A stretch of 64,000 nucleotides of DNA, from positions 1,045,169 through 1,109,168 of the forward strand of contig BEDY01000007.1 in assembly GCA_002335605.1 (NCBI GenBank), written 5' to 3'. Positions 30,482 through 41,800 of this stretch are shown in pieces (the first letter of the stretch is position 1; every line of letters begins with the position of its first letter). Source of the DNA: Prillingera fragicola (lineage: Eukaryota > Basidiomycota > Tremellomycetes > Trichosporonales > Trichosporonaceae). A program made the position numbers and the translations under genes. The notes under the pieces were generated by a model. That model did not search any database. It saw only the letters and a program-made list of their open reading frames with translations, and was not told the origin of the DNA.

Positions 30482-31489
30482 CTACATGCGGCAGTCAAAG
30501 TGCTGCTCGTCGTCAAAGTCCAGGTCCCAGTCCGGCTCGTTGCTCTCAATGGTGGGCAGGAAGCGTTCAAACATGTTGAGATAAATCTCGCGGTGAAGAC
30601 CAGTGTTGCTGAGCCCCACCCCCTTACCTTGGTAAGAAATGGAGCTCAGACAGGCAGGGTGGCCTGGGTGGCTGTACAGACTGGCAATGAGGCCAAGCCA
30701 GTCCTGGTGCGCCGCGTTGATGGCCAGTCCCGGAGGAAGTGCAATGCGAATGTTGCCCTGCGCCAGCATCAGCTACAGGTTCGGCCACTCGGAATAATCA
30801 CCAGAATCATTGCAGCAGCGTCAGCTTCAAGGTGCGACACTTCTGGCCCTGGCGGAGCAGGCAGCTTGGTCGAAAGCTCAGCGCGGATGAGCATCTCTGC
30901 TCCGCAGCCGTGCATGTACGGGTACAGGGGAAACTTGAGCATGGCCGCTGGAGATGGGCGGCTCTTCACGAACATGCTTAGGTAAGGGGGTCAGCGTGAA
31001 GCCCCCACACGCGCAACAACTGATAGACACATACCCATGCCCCGACGCAAACGCGGCACTCAAGCGCTCAAGGGCCTTGATCATCGCAACCTGTTTGTCA
31101 TTCCAGGTGGCATCAGCCGAAGGATGGTCAGCACCGACAAGGTAAAGGTAGGCCTGAACGTCGGCGGGGTACACACTGTTGGATTAGATATTGTGTGAGC
31201 TTCGGGGTAACGCAATGACCACAAACCTCGGGCCATCCTCGAGTCCGCGCGCAATGTCAAAGGAAAAGTCCTCCGGGTCGGTGGTGTCAAGGCCCGTAAA
31301 GTACGACTCGATCGGCCCAGTGGCGAGTGGAGTGGGGACAGCCACTTGGTCGACCAGGATGGGGGTGAGGATCTGGGGGCCTGGATCACTTTCTTTGGAG
31401 TGGACCAATTTGATGGACTTGGCTGGCGATGCGTTGGCCTTCCCGCCCACTCTAGCGGGCATCCGATGCTCCTTGGACGAGGAAGACAT
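30482..31489 (-). CDS. Hypothetical protein, four exons
   Basis: I do not recognise this protein. It starts at the ATG complementary to 31487-31489 and ends with TAG at 30482-30484. Exon 1 (MSSSSKEHRMPARVGGKANA) is Pro/Asp-rich and ends in FSFDIARGLEDGP. The next exon has YPADVQAYLYLVGADHPSAD and a helix with KALERLSAAFASG. Exon 3 has LYPYMHGCGAEMLIRAEL. The last exon has HQDWLGLIASLYSHPGH and an acidic end (DWDLDFDDEQ). Introns of about 29 to 55 nt link these in frame. The mix of a helical core and acidic end resembles the unknown gene at 8072-9382 in style only. It may belong to a lineage-specific family. Confidence 0.55.
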
Positions 31490-31959
31490 GATTGAAATTA
31501 GCGTAGAGTTGCGTATAGCAAAGATGGTTCGTGAAGATAGATCAGTCAGTGACTATGGGGGGAAAAGGCTGTTGACTCGAGTGGAGTGGTGGACGCTAAG
31601 GCCAAAGGGAATATGGCAATCGGAGCGTGGCAACCATCCTCAACAGCCGCTCGTGGTTGAGGATCATCCTTCCACCTTGCTTTCGACACGTGATGCTTCG
31701 CAGGGGTGTGAATACCAGGCAGTATCCGCTACTCCCTCATACAAGCAAGCCCCTGCGGTCGCCTTGTGTCGCCTTATTGTCATCGTGCATCATAAATGAC
31801 TGTCCACGGAGACGTGGACCAGCTATGCCAACAAGAGCTTAGTTGACAAGGCTCTCTACAAAGAGAGCCTCGCGCCGTGCATAATATAATTGGAATGTAA
31901 AGTACAATAACAGCATTGTGCAACCGATACCCGCCTGCCATGACAATCTTCTCTTCGGC
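31490..31959. other. Intergenic region, nothing recognised
   Basis: 470 nt between two minus-strand unknown genes. No motif, repeat or open frame of note. Confidence 0.4.
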
Positions 31960-33280
31960 TCACGACCGGCTCGTAGGCGTGTTGAGTCCCGCACCACTAG
32001 TCGGAGTCTGCCGTCCCCATCCACTACTACTCCGTGACGCCACATTCGAGGAGCTCAACCCCTGCGTGGTGATCGTACCCTCCCACACGCCGAGCTCCAT
32101 CCCTGGCCGCCAGCCGGGCAGTTCGTCTTCCTCGTCGACGTCTACCTCGAGGACGGAGGGATAACCGGGCATCTGCACGATCACGGCGACACGCACCGGC
32201 TCGCCCGGGGCGAGGCCACCATCCTCCGCTGCTTGACGCGCGCGGTCAATCTCGCGCTCGCGGCGAGGCGCGGCTGGTGCTGGCGGGGGTGGTGCCGGGG
32301 TATGCTCGGTGCGGCGGAGCGCGCGCGCGATAATGTCGAAGTGGCTTGGTGTCGGGGCTGTCGGTGCTGGAGGTAGTGTCTCTGGGCGTACCGGTGTTGG
32401 CTCGGAGAGGAGCGAGTGGAGCGTCAAAGGCTTGACAATTAGCACACACTCGTGGGAGTACGGACGGAGACTCACCTGCCCTGGCCAGCCCTCTTCGCCA
32501 TCAGCTTCCTCCCATTCCTTGTCCTCTGGCGTCTCCTCCTCGCCTTCTGCCTCCCACAACACTGGTATTTTGACCCATCGCCTTTGTCGGCGGTGGCCAT
32601 TCGGCAGCCGTCCGCCGCCAATGGCCGCCCAGTCTGGCCCTGGCCGTGGTCCCCGCGTGAACACGCCCAAGTTCCACAGGTCGTCCTCCGTGGCTTGTTG
32701 TGTTCCCCACCATCGCAAGTCGCCGCGCGCAATTGCCATTTGCGCGGCAGTGCGGTATTGTCGTCGTTGGCGGTACGACCTGTACGTCAAGGCTCCTGCG
32801 ATGACGATGAGTCCCACGAGAACACCTAGAAACTGAGATTGCGTGAGCGGCTGCGCCACGGGAAGGGGAGAGGGGGAGCACACAGCAACAACACATGCCA
32901 AGTGTCTTGGGTGCAGTGCTTTTGGGGTAGTAATGTATGTGTGTGGAGTGAGGGTGCCCAAGGGAGCAGTCACCTTGTGCGCCGTGGACCGGTGCATAAC
33001 ATCTGGTCCGCCCTAACCCGAGTCTGGGGTTGGAAGGACGTTAAGACAATGCCACCACCGATCATTCATGGATGCTCTTGTGCCAAAATTAGAAGAGTGG
33101 ACTCACAACAAGATAGTAAACGTCGGGCTTGTCCCTTTCCTCTCCTTTAGCCTCGGACGAGACCTTTGGGTTTGATGGCCCGTGAAAGATGTCCGAAATG
33201 GTTGCAGAGGGTGGTGGCTGGGTGCTACCGCTGAATGCTGCGCTTGTTGCGCTGCCGCCAAAGGGAATATTTGTGTTCAT
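31960..33280 (-). CDS. Single-pass membrane protein of unknown function
   Basis: The ATG complementary to 33278-33280 starts a short N-terminal region rich in Ser, Pro and Gly (NTNIPFGGSATSAAFSGS). After an intron (about 33110-32840) one hydrophobic helix is encoded (FLGVLVGLIVIAGALTY), followed at once by the basic stop-transfer RSYRQRRQYR. This predicts a type III or type I single-pass protein with its C-terminus in the cytosol. The cytosolic part has a Trp-rich segment (DLRWWGTQQATEDDLWNLG), an acidic block and a long proline-rich, charged C-terminus. There is a second intron near 32475-32425. Nothing identifies a function. A plasma-membrane or ER adaptor is possible. Confidence 0.6.
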
Positions 33281-33726
33281 CGTGTCCGAGGCTGCTTTGA
33301 TGAGTTGTGGCCGACGAGGTAAGCGAGCCCTCGGGTGGACCGGATGAGGAAGGTTGTTATTATTGGGAGGAGAGGGATGGGTGCCCGCGTCGACTGCGGG
33401 GTATTAGGGAAGCGAGGGTTGTCGAATTGCGCGTGTGTGTGATATGAAGGTGCGGGTAGTCAATGCAGTCGATGGATTGGGTACAAGATGCCAGTGAATT
33501 GCTGATGAAATGACGAGAGAGTGAAAGAAAGAGATGGTTGTTACATGTTGTTCGTTGGTGGTGGCGCACTCCCTCCCTCCCTCCGCAGCTCAGCACACGA
33601 CGGCTCCTTCACCCCACTACCCCACACTCTTATTCATTCCACCCACTTTACGCCACCCAACGAACTTCGTCACTTTGGCTGCAACGGCTTTGAACTGTAC
33701 ATCATTCTCTTGACTCGCTCCTCGCA
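33281..33726. promoter_or_regulatory. Divergent promoter of the membrane protein and ESS2 genes
   Basis: About 450 nt; pyrimidine-rich (33571-33720) before the ESS2 ATG. No gene is seen. Confidence 0.4.
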
Positions 33727-35783
33727 ATGCCCAACAATGGCTTGCGTCCACGACCGGGACCAAGACCAAAACTCATTCAAGGTCCAGCAACAGGACAGCG
33801 GTCCTTGTACGAGCAAAACGTCCTAGACGTGAGTCGCAGCCATTTCAACACCTAGCTGACAAGAAACAGGAAGACACCTACACCGAAGCACTCTCCCACA
33901 TTGTCGGCCGCGACTTTTTCCCAAACCTTCCGCACATTCACGCAACAAACGACTATCTGTCTGCGCTTGCCGACAATGATCCCGAACGACTCAGCGCTTC
34001 CATTCGTAGGCTCTCGCGGATAGCCCAGGAGAAAGAGGAGGCACGAGGTGGAGGATCAGCACGGCGAAAGGACGAAGAGGAGATGGAGGCCGAGCATGCG
34101 CGCAGGAGGGAAAGAGAGATGGCAGGCACGCCGTACATCTCGACTACGGGGAGGCGGATGCCGCATCGTACTCCTGTGGGGGCCCGAGGCTGGGAGACGC
34201 CGCGTGACGACGAATCTGTTCTCCAGGCAAACGTTTCCGACGAAGAGGACGATGCCCCGGGGCCGTTGACGCGTCCTGTCAAACGCCGCCGTCAAGCTCC
34301 TATTGTACGCGACGATCTTACCCTCGACGCCTTTCAACGCAACTACACTTCCGAGGACAATGCGAGCTTTGCCCATATTGTCGAGGAGGAGAACAAGTTG
34401 CGACGCGCCGAAAAGGCATGGGCGTGGGAGGCGGAGCGGGTCGCTGCCGACCGGCGCATTGCTGGCGAGGAGAGGCGCAAGCTTATTCTGGATGCGGCCA
34501 CAAGCGGCAACTGGCGGGTCGACGCCAACGGACGGCGGTTGATCGGCGGATTGGCGGAGGGAGGAGCTGAGCGGGCCGAGGGAGAGGTGTGGAAGGAGAG
34601 GAAGTTGATCGCTGCCGTACGTGCAAGGCATGACAATGAGGCCGATGCGTCAACAATGGCGGAGCCTCACTCTGCTCTCGTCAAGAGGAGTGACAGTGGC
34701 GCTCTGATCAAAGCAACAGACCCATCCACCGCTTCGGCTCTTCCCCCTCCAGCTTTCAAGGAAGAACCGCTTCCGGATCAACACCCACTGTCCCAAGCCC
34801 TCGTCAAAGCCGGTCTCCCACCAACAGCCCTTGTCTCCACAGAGGACGGCGTCATCGTGCCTCATCGCGAGGCATCCAGCGGCTCCAAAGATGGCCGCGG
34901 TCGCGGCGCCGACGAGCGTGCTCGCCGAGATGCAGTTGAAGCTGAAGTCATGGGCGACGAAAAAGTCGAGCACAGGGCGTACGGCGGCAGTGGCGTCGAG
35001 CAGTGGTCATACCAGGCCATGAATCCGCTCATGTTTCCGCCTGATGCGAACACCAAGCCTTACCCAACGCGCGTGAAGCCAAATACAGCAGTCACGACGC
35101 GCGGGGAGGCGCCCAAGATTGCGCACGCCAACACGCGCTTGAATGATGAGGAGGACGAGCCAAATCGTACCCGCCGCGGCTCGCCTACCCCCTCCTCAGC
35201 GTCGTCTTGGGTAGACGCAGTGGTCAAGGGTGTTGAGTACCGCCCCGGTGGCGGCAAGGAGTACGACCTCGTCCACGAACCTGACCCTGAGGACGAGATC
35301 GACCCCGAGACCATGCCACCGCTCATGACAATCGGCACGCTGCTCGCCACGCCGCGTGCTATCGTCAGCTCGTCCGATCCGCTCGACCTTGATGGCCCGA
35401 GTTACAAGCTGCCCGAGTCCAAGAAACGGGACGACCTCGGCCGCAAGCTTGGCGTCAAAGCTAGCCGCAGCATTTCGGAGCGTGCTCGTGCCCATGCACC
35501 GCGGCCAGCACCGAGTACGCCCCGGTTGAGCGACGCTCTCCGGGCCGCAGCAAACCGCACACAACGACCTGACCGCAGCGTGCGAGGCACTGACATGCGC
35601 GCCCCCGGCACCCCAAGGAGGGAAGACAGCCTCACCCCCGCTGCGAAGAGTTTGCTGGACCGCAGTCTGGGACGCACGCCGCAGCGGACTGGCGGGCTTG
35701 GGCTAGGTGGGCTGGGGATGGGTGGAGGAAGGGGAAAGGGCAGAAGGGATGTTGGTAGCATGGCATGGTCAACGCCCCGATAA
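33727..35783 (+). CDS. ESS2/DGCR14-family splicing factor (Bis1-like)
   Basis: Encodes a nuclear spliceosome-C-complex associated protein. Exon 1 (33727-33828) and exon 2 (33870-35783) give 671 residues, somewhat long for the family. The conserved N-terminal block is present: QNVLDEDTYTEALSHIVGRD spliced across the intron, then FFPNLPHIHATNDYLSAL. A central helical, charged segment (FAHIVEEENKLRRAEKAWAW) and the WSYQAMNPLMFPPD block follow. The C-terminus is Arg/Ser/Pro-rich and basic (RRGSPTPSSASSWVDAVV). These are hallmarks of ESS-2/DGCR14/Bis1. The low-complexity tail has Gly-rich repeats (GGLGLGGLGMGGGRGKG). The start is fixed by the first ATG of exon 1. Confidence 0.85.
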
Positions 35784-36611
35784 GCGTTGGACCAGTATAG
35801 ATTAACTCATACAACACTGTAGGACCTGTATGATATAGTATGACAATGTCTGTTTCACTGTGGTTGTGCCTTGAGCCTATGTATGATATGTAATGTACAT
35901 TAGGTTGCTCGGCGACCAAGCCTGCTGGGCATGAGCGGTCGTCAACACCATTCATTCGTTGGAGATATGCACGCCTGTGACTTGTGCCGAGATCTCACTT
36001 GTGCCCCCCATTCGGTTCCTGTGAGCTGGCTTTGCGGCTTGCATGTGCTTTAGAGCTTGTATGGGTGACCATAGATCTGGTGCCGTTACTGCCCACCGTT
36101 GCCATCTTGGTCCAACTCCGTGTCTCCTTTACGTGACACTCTGTGCCTGCACTTTGGGGGGGGGGGTGCGATGCATTGGGGGACACCAGCAGGGTGCATC
36201 TGAATGACTTTGTTTCATGCGCGCCCTCTGCAGGGCAGCAGTCGACTCTGTGTCATGTGCAGAAAGCTTGCACAACAAAGTGTTATGGCCAAGCTATCTA
36301 TCCCATTGCAGGGGACATTTCCATCTGCACGGGGGACTAGAATCCAATGATGCCGAGGGCGGATGTCGTATGCGGCTGTCTGTCGTAGTACATCGCCTTC
36401 ACGTGCATAGTGGCGATGACGGACGCGGAACAACCCGCAAACGAAGGCGCGGAGCCGCGCCTTTCGGCCTTGGTGGTGGTCTCCGGCAAAATGGCCTGCC
36501 GCACTGCCCAACCTGAAGCCCAGCATCGCAGTTATTCGACTCCATGGTAGACGTACTCATCCCCAGAGCGAGGGCGTTAAAAGCGAGGTAGTTGGGCGTG
36601 CCACGACTGCG
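35784..36611. other. Intergenic region with an 11-G run
   Basis: No gene recognised. A run of 11 G at 36156-36166 is followed by another G5 (36178-36182). This may be a G-quadruplex-prone spot or a sequencing-sensitive site. Confidence 0.45.
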
Positions 36612-37055
36612 TTACGACATGGTGGCTCCCCAAGGTATCCATGGCCTTGAGCCGCACGCAGCACCGGGACAGACTATGGGTGTTTGGTCGAGCCCTACAG
36701 TCTGTATGCCTGTGGAGGGGGCCTTTAATTGTTTGTGCACCGGTAGCAGACAATCTGAGCAGTTAGCGGACTGCCAGTCTCTCGTTTGCGTTGTCTACAT
36801 ACCTTCTTGTCTGGGGACACGAACAATTCGGGTCGAGGAAATGGTACACACAAGCGCGTACGTGATGACAACACACATGCCAACCATGACCCAGAAGTTG
36901 AATGACAACCCCTGGGCCACGGCTATGGGTGCGAGGAGACCAATCGCCCAGCCAAAGCTCCCGAAGAGGGCGAAGAGTACCGTTGGGTGAACCCAGCAGT
37001 GTAGGATGTAAACGTTGTTACACTTGCTCGTGTCATGCCTGGCCGCGTTGATCAT
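36612..37055 (-). CDS. Small two-helix membrane protein (copy A)
   Basis: A reconstructed two-exon gene of 131 codons: exon 1 37055-36803, a 48-nt intron (36802-36755, GTATGT donor and CTAAC branch), exon 2 36754-36612 (TAA at 36612-36614). Exon 1 encodes two hydrophobic helices (VLFALFGSFGWAIGLLAPIA and FWVMVGMCVVITYALVC) followed by SSTRIVRVPRQE. Exon 2 is a soluble Cys/Pro-containing tail (DCLPVHKQ to TPIVCPG). I do not recognise the family. A similar arrangement exists about 1 kb away (37737-38289). The gene is inferred from the splice signals and the hydrophobic pattern only. Confidence 0.4.
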
Positions 37056-37736
37056 GTTGAGTCTTGGCCGCCAGTGGTTGAGTGGACAGGACGACAAGAC
37101 AGCAAGCGGCCGCGAGTATATATGCTCTTTAGTCCCCAGCTGTATGTTCTACTCTTAGGCCATCACGGCGTCTGCAGCCTTGACAACAGTGAGCGACGCG
37201 TCGACATAGTTTGAGACGCGTGAGCTGATCTCCACAGCCAGCACTGAAACAGTACGTGCCACCCAGAAGCCCATTTCCGTGGGCGGCCGCCAGCATCATG
37301 GAACCGCTGGGCAGCTGACGAAACGCCCTCTGTCCTGAATGGCTTGCATCCAAAGCCCAGTAGTAAAGAGCTCTGTGTGGTAAGAGACATTAGCTCTCAT
37401 CCACTCACGTTCCTGACAGACGGTGTCCTGTTTTCAAACGCCGACAGTAACATCCGCTCCAATTGGCCTGGTGTACCCACCCAGCCTAGGGCCAGACCAG
37501 CATACGCGCTCCCAACTGCTCGAAACGACCGGCAGTGTTGTTTGGCGAGTGATGCGTGCCAAGAGATCGGCCACAGACGTTGCACCGGAAATCACTGATT
37601 AGATATCTCTCCCATTGTGTCCGGTGTCTGCTTCCGTCGGGCCAATTGTTGTCTGGTTCTACCGGACCACTACCAATCCGGCCTTGGCTTGACACCTGAC
37701 TGTCATACAGCAGGGAAGAGCAAACAACGGGCGGCC

Positions 37737-38289
37737 TCAAACGTCAAGCTTGGGACCAGAGTTGTTGATTATGGCACAAACGTAGCATGGTGTGTTTTGC
37801 ACAACCCGTTTGGCGTCTTGACTGTCTACTTTTTCCTGCGGACGGGCAGAGCAATCTGCAAAGTTAGCGATGAGTAGGCTTGAGGTAGAAGACGTACGGT
37901 CGCACTCCGCATGCATCGAAGACGAGAGTGGAACTATGCGAATATTCCTCAGGCTTTGTAGTACGGCGATTGACAAGACAAGGGCGGGCGCGGCCATGTA
38001 CCGCGGCGAGATGGAAGCCGAAAACAGGGACTGTGATTCCAACTGTGCCCAAAGCGAAGAAGAGACAGCTGATGCCAATCAAGGGCACGGCTGGTGGTAA
38101 AGGAGAGTACAGAAGATATCCATTGGGTTGGTCGTGGGCAAGACAGACTGCCATGCTAGATAGACTTGATGGGCAAGTTGGTGACACCGATGACCGTCCC
38201 AGTATTGACCTTGCAATATGAGATACTGTCTTGGGGCTCTCGAACATCGAAACACCTTCTGGGTTGACAAGCGTGGCCACTTGCTCCAC
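37737..38289 (-). pseudogene. Possible second small two-helix membrane protein (copy B), maybe frameshifted
   Basis: On the same strand as copy A. Two hydrophobic segments appear in different frames (LIGISCLFFALGTVGITVPV near 38100-38020; MAAPALVLSIAVLQSLRNIR near 38000-37940). A 42-nt intron (37897-37856, GTACGT donor, CTAAC branch) comes shortly after an RIV-type motif. As in copy A, it is phase 1 and is followed by ATTG and a Cys-containing tail. This suggests paralogy with copy A. The two frames need either a frameshift or an intron I could not place, so the gene may be broken or mis-modelled. Upstream coding (HIAR, EQVATLVNPEGVSMF) extends to at least 38289. Confidence 0.3.
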
Positions 38290-38733
38290 TTCTGATCGCG
38301 TGTAGGCTTGTGCTACAGGTCCACAATCAGGAACATTATGTACTGGGACAGTCCGACCACCACCAGCCCCTGGCCCTGGGTGTTGTGGGGGTGGACAAGG
38401 TCCGAGCTGGTGATATCAAGTGTGATCTCGAATACACGCAGCAACCAGGATGATGTACAGGTCGCAGGCACCACTGAACGGCCCTGGAGATATACTATGG
38501 CAAGCCTACACCGGCACCTAAGTCTGCATTCCTTTGTAGCTCCAATTTGATGTCATAGTGACGGTTCAGTGCAAGGGGGTACGGTTGCTGTTCCTGTTTC
38601 ACTGCAGATGCCCAGGCGCCTACGTAAAAGTTTACTCTACTTCCAAACAAGGTACTTTGACTGTATCATCCCAAGATGCTGCTCTATGCGCATTATCATT
38701 CTAGCCCACGCGTTTACAATCCAACTCCAACTC

Positions 38734-40375
38734 TTACAGCATGTAACGGTACAACGGCGACTTGTCGCCCAGATCAGCCAGCTCCTGCTCCGTGTACTTC
38801 GCGCTAATCTCCTCGGGTGTCATCTTGGCGCGGTTGGCATTGATACGAATAAGAGTAAGTTCCAGCACAATCGCAGCCACAAGACCCATGGCCGTGCACG
38901 CAAATGCTGTACCGTAGCCTGTGGCGTATCTGGGTGCTTCCCTCTCCAGAAAGATGTAAGAACCGACAATGCCGCCCGTGTTGGCCAGACAAATTACGAG
39001 AGCCACACCAACCGCGCGCCGGGCGTGACCTGAAAAGTTGTTGGACGCCCAGGTGTTAACTCCGGGTGCGACAGGATAGTTGAAAGCAACGAAGCAGAGA
39101 CCGAGGTAGCATGGGCCAATATTGTCCTTGATCTTTGTGGCGAGTGCCATGAGGATGGAAAGACCGATGCAGACGACGATTTGAGCTACGATGATTGGGT
39201 AGGCACGACGCTTGAAGCGGTCTGAGAAGACGGCACAGACGAGTGCTGAGAGGGCGCCGACGACGTAGGGGGGAATGGACATGAGCTGAGCATGTGCAGA
39301 AGTGTACCCCATGGACTTGATGATGGTCGGCATCGTAAAGTTGGTGGCATAGGTCGGTACCGAGCTCGAGTAATAAATGGCCACGAGGACGTAGACCTGC
39401 CAGTCGGTAAAGACTGAACGGATCACCCTCCAGTTAACGACCGTAGATTCGTGCTCCTTTGCGGTCGCCGAGTTGTCCTGAAGGCCGTTGTTGAGCAGGA
39501 GGAAGCGGCGCTCGTCTTCATTGAGCCATTTCGCGGTCTTGGCAGTGTCAACCAGGACGAATGGTACTGCCAGCCCCAGCAATACTGTCGCAGCACCCTC
39601 CAGAAGGAAGATGTATTGCCAGCCCGACAGACCGCCAACACCGTCGAGCTTTGCGATGCAGAAGGCAAGCAGTCCAGAGAAGGCACCAGCGAGTGCAGCA
39701 GACACGTAGAACAGCGTGATTCGGAGCTGCAGCATCTGCCGCGGGTACCATGACGACACGATGAAGACCGCTCCCGGAAAGAAGCCAGCTTCAAACACGC
39801 CAAGTAGAGTGCGCACAACGCACAGCTGTGCAAAAGTCTCCACAATGCCGTGCAACGTCATCACAATTCCCCAGAGCACGCACAGGCCGCCGATCCACCA
39901 CGACGGTCGCATACGAAAGTACCTGTTGAGAATCGAGTTGGCGGGTACTTCAAAGAGGATGTACGGGACAAAGAAAATGGACAGGGCAATGTTGTACTGC
40001 GAGCCACTCATGTGCAGGTCCTCAAGTAGACCTTCGATCTTGGCATTTCCAATATTCGACCTATCGAGGACTATTGTCGTGAGCAAGGGCAGCTGTGGAC
40101 GTGCACTCACACGCGGCAAGATACAGAATGGCGAGGACGGGCAGTAGACGAACATCGACACGGCGGTAGACTGCTGCTCGCTTTGCGTCGTCAAACGAGG
40201 CCAGAAACTCGAGGTCATCTTCACCATTTTCGACCTCGTAGCGCGTGTCGAGGCGAGTGACCTCCTCGGTGATGACCTCACGATCTTTCTTTGTCTCTGA
40301 GTGGATCGACTCCGCCTCTGTGCCACGGTAGGTTATCTGCCCGTGATCGGCGTGCTGCGTCTTGGAGTCAAACAT
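38734..40375 (-). CDS. MFS transporter, anion:cation symporter (Dal5/Tna1-like) family
   Basis: Encodes a 12-helix plasma-membrane permease. Exon 1 starts at the ATG complementary to 40373-40375 and has a hydrophilic, acidic N-terminus (about 65 residues) and the first helix (LLPVLAILYLAA). A short intron follows near 40107-40060. Typical ACS-family motifs are LDRSNIGNAKIEGL, ALSIFFVPYILFEVPAN, TLLGVFEAGFFPGAVF, SSWYPR, GWQYIFLLEG and NNFSGHARRAVGVAL. The family moves allantoate, ureidosuccinate, nicotinate, biotin or pantothenate with protons, so the substrate is an anion but is not fixed. The stop TAA is at 38734-38736. No transport motif is broken. Confidence 0.9.
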
Positions 40376-41800
40376 GGTTGCGGGGGGCGTGGCTTAGTCA
40401 GTGGGATGAGACAGAGGGCGGCGTGTCAGTCCATGGCTCGTGTGTTATACTGTTAGTTAGCCAGAACAATAGCCCACTGTCTCCCACACGCCATGTTACC
40501 CGGCCGAGTTGTGACAACAACGCGCAAGCCATATGCCCGCGCCAAGAGTCTTGTGGGGAGGTGGTGGGCAGGTTGATGGTTGCTACATTTGGAGCAGCAG
40601 GTGGAATGCCGTTTGGGATGGGGATAGCTGGAGAAGACCCATGCAGGGTGTGCCCACCTGGTGAGTTACAGCTGACCCATTCAATTGATAGTCGCCGGAT
40701 ATCAGATCGCCTTTGTCGGCTTCTCACGTCGACGCGGTTTAGCGACGTGGTGCCGTCGCACCCCCGGCGTTGGCAGCTTGCAGGACTACAGGACCTGTGT
40801 CGAGAATACGTGCGAGATATGCCAGCGGTGGGGCCAGAAGAGCTCCACGAGCGGGTTCCTATTCCATCAGAAACCGAACACAGTGGGTATTAGTGGATGG
40901 AACGAAAAGACCCACTCTCCAGACATGGGCCCAGAATGCCTCGTGTGTCTATCTGTCGGTATCCACTTTCTGTTGTCGATTAGTCCGCGGCGTAACTGAT
41001 GTTGATCACGGGGCATACGCTGCCCACTCGGCCGCCGCATAGGTCAATAGACATCAGTTCAGATTGGAGTGTTCATGGTGTTCGGGACAATGTATGCCGA
41101 GGGTCAGGGCGGGCTCACGTGCACCAGGTGTTCAAGCATGAACATCAAGTCCGCTCTCATGCCGCATTCCTTGGTGGGATGGAACGCGCCTGCCCTGGTG
41201 CCAACAGGTAGTGCTGGCTGGCTGTTGCAAGCCCTGCCCAATGTCGGTGTATTGCTGATTGCTTATGAGCCTCCCTGCTCCCATCGTTGACGACCTTTGC
41301 TCTGTCTCTTAGAAGCCGCGAAGAGTGTAATAGCAGGGCATAAATGCACGATGTAGGTGGTGCAACGTGTGAGACCATTGCCGAAACCACGGCGGCCGAC
41401 AAGTCGGTCTGGGTTACAAAGCGCCAGGCACATGGACTCGTGATCATCAAGATACCCATCGGCGGACTCGTCACAAGGTATGTCACAACAAGGTGGCCCT
41501 TGAGCGGTGGAGGAGGACTTGGTGGCGGATTTGGGGACTGATGTTGAAGGAGAGTGCGTTGAAGGGTTGCGACTATCGGCACAACTGTGGAACTCGTGCA
41601 CCTGTTGAGAGTTGCGAGACGCACACGCGCAAGACTAGATGGCTCAACAACGTTGGGCATGGCGCCCCACCTCTGATGCCGGATGGGCAGCGCAAGTCCA
41701 TCCCATGTACGAGGCAGCCGTGCACTCCCCATACAACAGTACATCAGAACACGGCGCCAGGCAGCTATTCCTGCTGGCTACGCGTCTACCTAAGCCTACC
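40376..41800. other. Long intergenic region, nothing recognised
   Basis: 1.4 kb of promoter and 3' flank. Several open frames on both strands (for example near 40685-40999) lack motifs, splice logic or codon bias of the neighbours. Confidence 0.4.

Noticed and set aside
40685..40999. Plus-strand Cys-containing frame in the same gap
   Set aside because: No ATG at its start and no recognisable domain.
41157..41744. 195-codon minus-strand frame in the gap before the 41.8-kb gene
   Set aside because: No motif, unusual Cys/His/Pro composition, no ATG context and no splice partners; likely chance.
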